From: Mesonia algae
GTDB taxonomy: Bacteria > Bacteroidota > Bacteroidia > Flavobacteriales > Flavobacteriaceae
NCBI RefSeq assembly: GCF_003253545.1
Contig: NZ_QKYV01000005.1
Span: forward strand, 62,001 to 126,000
DNA length: 64,000 nt
Reading direction: 5' to 3'
Position numbers and translations under genes: made by a program. Within the stretch, counting starts at the first letter, position 1. Every line of letters starts with the position of its first letter. The notes below the pieces were generated by a model. The model saw only the letters and a list, made by a program, of their open reading frames with translations, made no database searches and was not told the origin of the DNA. This document shows, piece after piece, positions 63,019-64,000 of this stretch.

Positions 63019-63735
63019 ATGAAAAACCTCTATAAAATCACACCCAAAAATAGATGGCGTATTATTTTAGGCTTGTCGGTGGTGCTTCTTCTTATATTTC
63101 TTACCAGTCTGTTTGAAAATAAACAGCTTAAAGAAATTAATGAAAGTTTTGGATCGTTGTACAAAGACCGACTTATTCCTGCTTCAGAGATCTATCAAAT
63201 CAATACTTATTTTACACAAAAAAGCTTTGTTTTAGAAGAGCTCAAAAATGTAAATGATAGTTTATCTTTTAATTTTTCGCCATTACTTTTAAAAAACAAT
63301 AAAAAAATAGATTCCTTACTAAAAGCTTACGAAGAGACTTATTTTGTAAAAGAAGAAAAGTTAGCCTTTGTAAAGTTTAAAGAGAATTATGAAGATTATC
63401 AAAAAAAAGAGGTTCTTGTAACTCAAGGTATGAAAAATTGTGAGCTTTCTATTTCAGAAAAAAAAGATATAGGAGAAGCTTTAGTTTTTCTAAATAAAAT
63501 TAATGTCAATTTAGCCGAACTTGTAGCTATTCAATCTTCTGTAGGGAAAGAACTTTTAGATGATTCTAAATTTAATTTTGGAAGCAGTACGCTGCTCTTT
63601 TATTTTAGGTTTGGTTTAACGTTATTAGTTACAGCTGGTATATTACTTTTAGTGAAAACCTCAGAAACTAATCAGCGAAAAAAAGATCCTCATATTAATA
63701 CGATGAAAGTAATAAAAAATAAGAAAAATTTGTGA
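63019..63735 (+). CDS. Membrane protein with MCP-like four-helix-bundle sensor domain
   Basis: A 238-residue protein with an N-terminal helix (~15-31) and a C-terminal helix (~192-210) bracketing a helical periplasmic domain (~35-190) of the chemoreceptor four-helix-bundle type (IPASEIYQINTYFTQKSFVLEEL…). There is no HAMP, kinase or signalling domain, only a short charged cytoplasmic tail (QRKKDPHINTMKV). It would therefore sense something but needs a partner to signal. It lies upstream of the DUF1684 gene with a 43-base gap. Confidence 0.72.
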   Translation: MKNLYKITPKNRWRIILGLSVVLLLIFLTSLFENKQLKEINESFGSLYKDRLIPASEIYQINTYFTQKSFVLEELKNVNDSLSFNFSPLLLKNNKKIDSLLKAYEETYFVKEEKLAFVKFKENYEDYQKKEVLVTQGMKNCELSISEKKDIGEALVFLNKINVNLAELVAIQSSVGKELLDDSKFNFGSSTLLFYFRFGLTLLVTAGILLLVKTSETNQRKKDPHINTMKVIKNKKNL

Positions 63736-63778
63736 ATAGACTCTTTCTAAAATTTTAATTTTACTGAAAATTTTTTAC

Positions 63779-64000
63779 ATGCGTTTTAATTTATACTTCA
63801 CCAGCCTAGTTTTAATATTTAGCTTTCATTATGTTTCCGCACAGACGACTTTAGATAGTCAAGCTTTTCACGAAAAATTAAATAAAGAATTTAAAAATAA
63901 GAATTCTTCTCCCTTAAAAGAAAAAGATAGAAAAGATTTTAAAGGATTAGAAACCTTTGCAATTGATAGTAGTTACATTATTTCGGCTAATTTTAAAAGA
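63779..64000 (+). CDS. DUF1684 domain protein (3' truncated by window edge)
   Basis: The first 74 codons of a gene running off the right edge. A signal peptide (MRFNLYFTSLVLIFSFHYVSAQ) is followed by a Lys/Glu-rich segment (FHEKLNKEFKNKNSSPLKE) and DFKGLETFAIDSSYIISANF, which is characteristic of DUF1684 proteins near their start. DUF1684 proteins are exported and of unknown function. The rest of the gene is outside the window. Confidence 0.78.
   Translation, partial: MRFNLYFTSLVLIFSFHYVSAQTTLDSQAFHEKLNKEFKNKNSSPLKEKDRKDFKGLETFAIDSSYIISANFKR

Noticed and set aside
1-64000. CRISPR arrays, prophage, insertion sequences or defence islands
   Set aside because: No regularly spaced repeats, integrase, transposase, terminase or recognisable defence genes were seen anywhere in the window.

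Overview
The window is a contiguous piece of the chromosome of a member of the Flavobacteriaceae (Bacteroidota). The evidence is an AT-rich sequence (roughly one third G+C, estimated by eye), promoters of the Bacteroidota type (a -7 box TAnnTTTG, sometimes with TTG 17-20 bases upstream), a type IX secretion C-terminal sorting domain, glutamine synthetase III, a Bacteroidota-type PurM, DUF3078 and DUF6702 proteins and a BlaI/M56 pair. I see no prophage, integrase, transposase, CRISPR array or rRNA. Most of the window is core metabolism, so the less ordinary observations are in regulatory DNA, repeats and very small genes.

Layout. 1-3.0 kb: end of a probable carboxypeptidase-regulatory-like protein, a DUF6702 protein and an M1 metallopeptidase. 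3.0-3.9 kb: TatA/E and a PAP2 phosphatase. 3.9-11 kb (minus): a kynurenine catabolic operon (kynU, kmo, 2-oxopent-4-enoate hydratase/oxalocrotonate decarboxylase family, RidA-type deaminase, aldehyde dehydrogenase, ACMSD-like decarboxylase) ending in a coupled O-methyltransferase. The 3-hydroxyanthranilate dioxygenase that links kynU to ACMSD is not in the window. 11-12.2 kb: lipoproteins and a small membrane protein. 12.2-15.2 kb: a light-response operon of DUF2256 protein, cry-DASH and a [4Fe-4S] photolyase. 15.2-18.2 kb: a VWA protein and small hypotheticals. 18.2-24.9 kb (minus): complete trpEGDCFBA operon, preceded by a promoter, an 18-residue leader peptide with three consecutive Trp codons and an attenuator. 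24.9-26.6 kb: marR-nitroreductase-yceI operon with tandem operators. 26.7-27.8 kb: three rhodanese-like genes. 28.4-31 kb: arsenic operon (arsR, DUF6428, arsenate-reductase-like phosphatase, acr3) ending in a perfect 28-bp inverted repeat. 31-33.5 kb: a GreA/Rnk-like factor, glutamate dehydrogenase and a 44-residue Cys-rich gene. 33.7-39.9 kb: a GEVED/T9SS protein, an NtrC-type two-component pair and the three-subunit pnt transhydrogenase. 40-44.8 kb: tRNA-Arg(ACG), apt, a BlaI/M56 signalling pair and a Ca/Na antiporter. 44.9-54 kb: glnN, purM, a DUF3078 protein, a methyltransferase, a small ABC ATPase with a tiny membrane partner, prfA, pyrF and a metal-receptor protein. 54-64 kb: MscS, a DUF4197 lipoprotein, an arylsulfotransferase, catalase, fused isobutyryl-CoA mutase icmF and the start of a DUF1684 gene.

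The most interesting structure is at the DNA level: (i) the motif GCTTYCGCGGA occurs seven times, always inside genes but encoding four different peptide contexts; (ii) two diverged copies of an interspersed element running from GGGCGTT to TAACGC, one abutting the trpB stop codon and one forming almost the whole predicted 5' leader of blaI; (iii) three 16-bp quasi-palindromes at an exact 20-bp period over the blaI promoter; (iv) tandem MarR operators, an internal ArsR palindrome and a G-rich element replacing the -33 box of glnN. No clearly undescribed multi-gene system was found.
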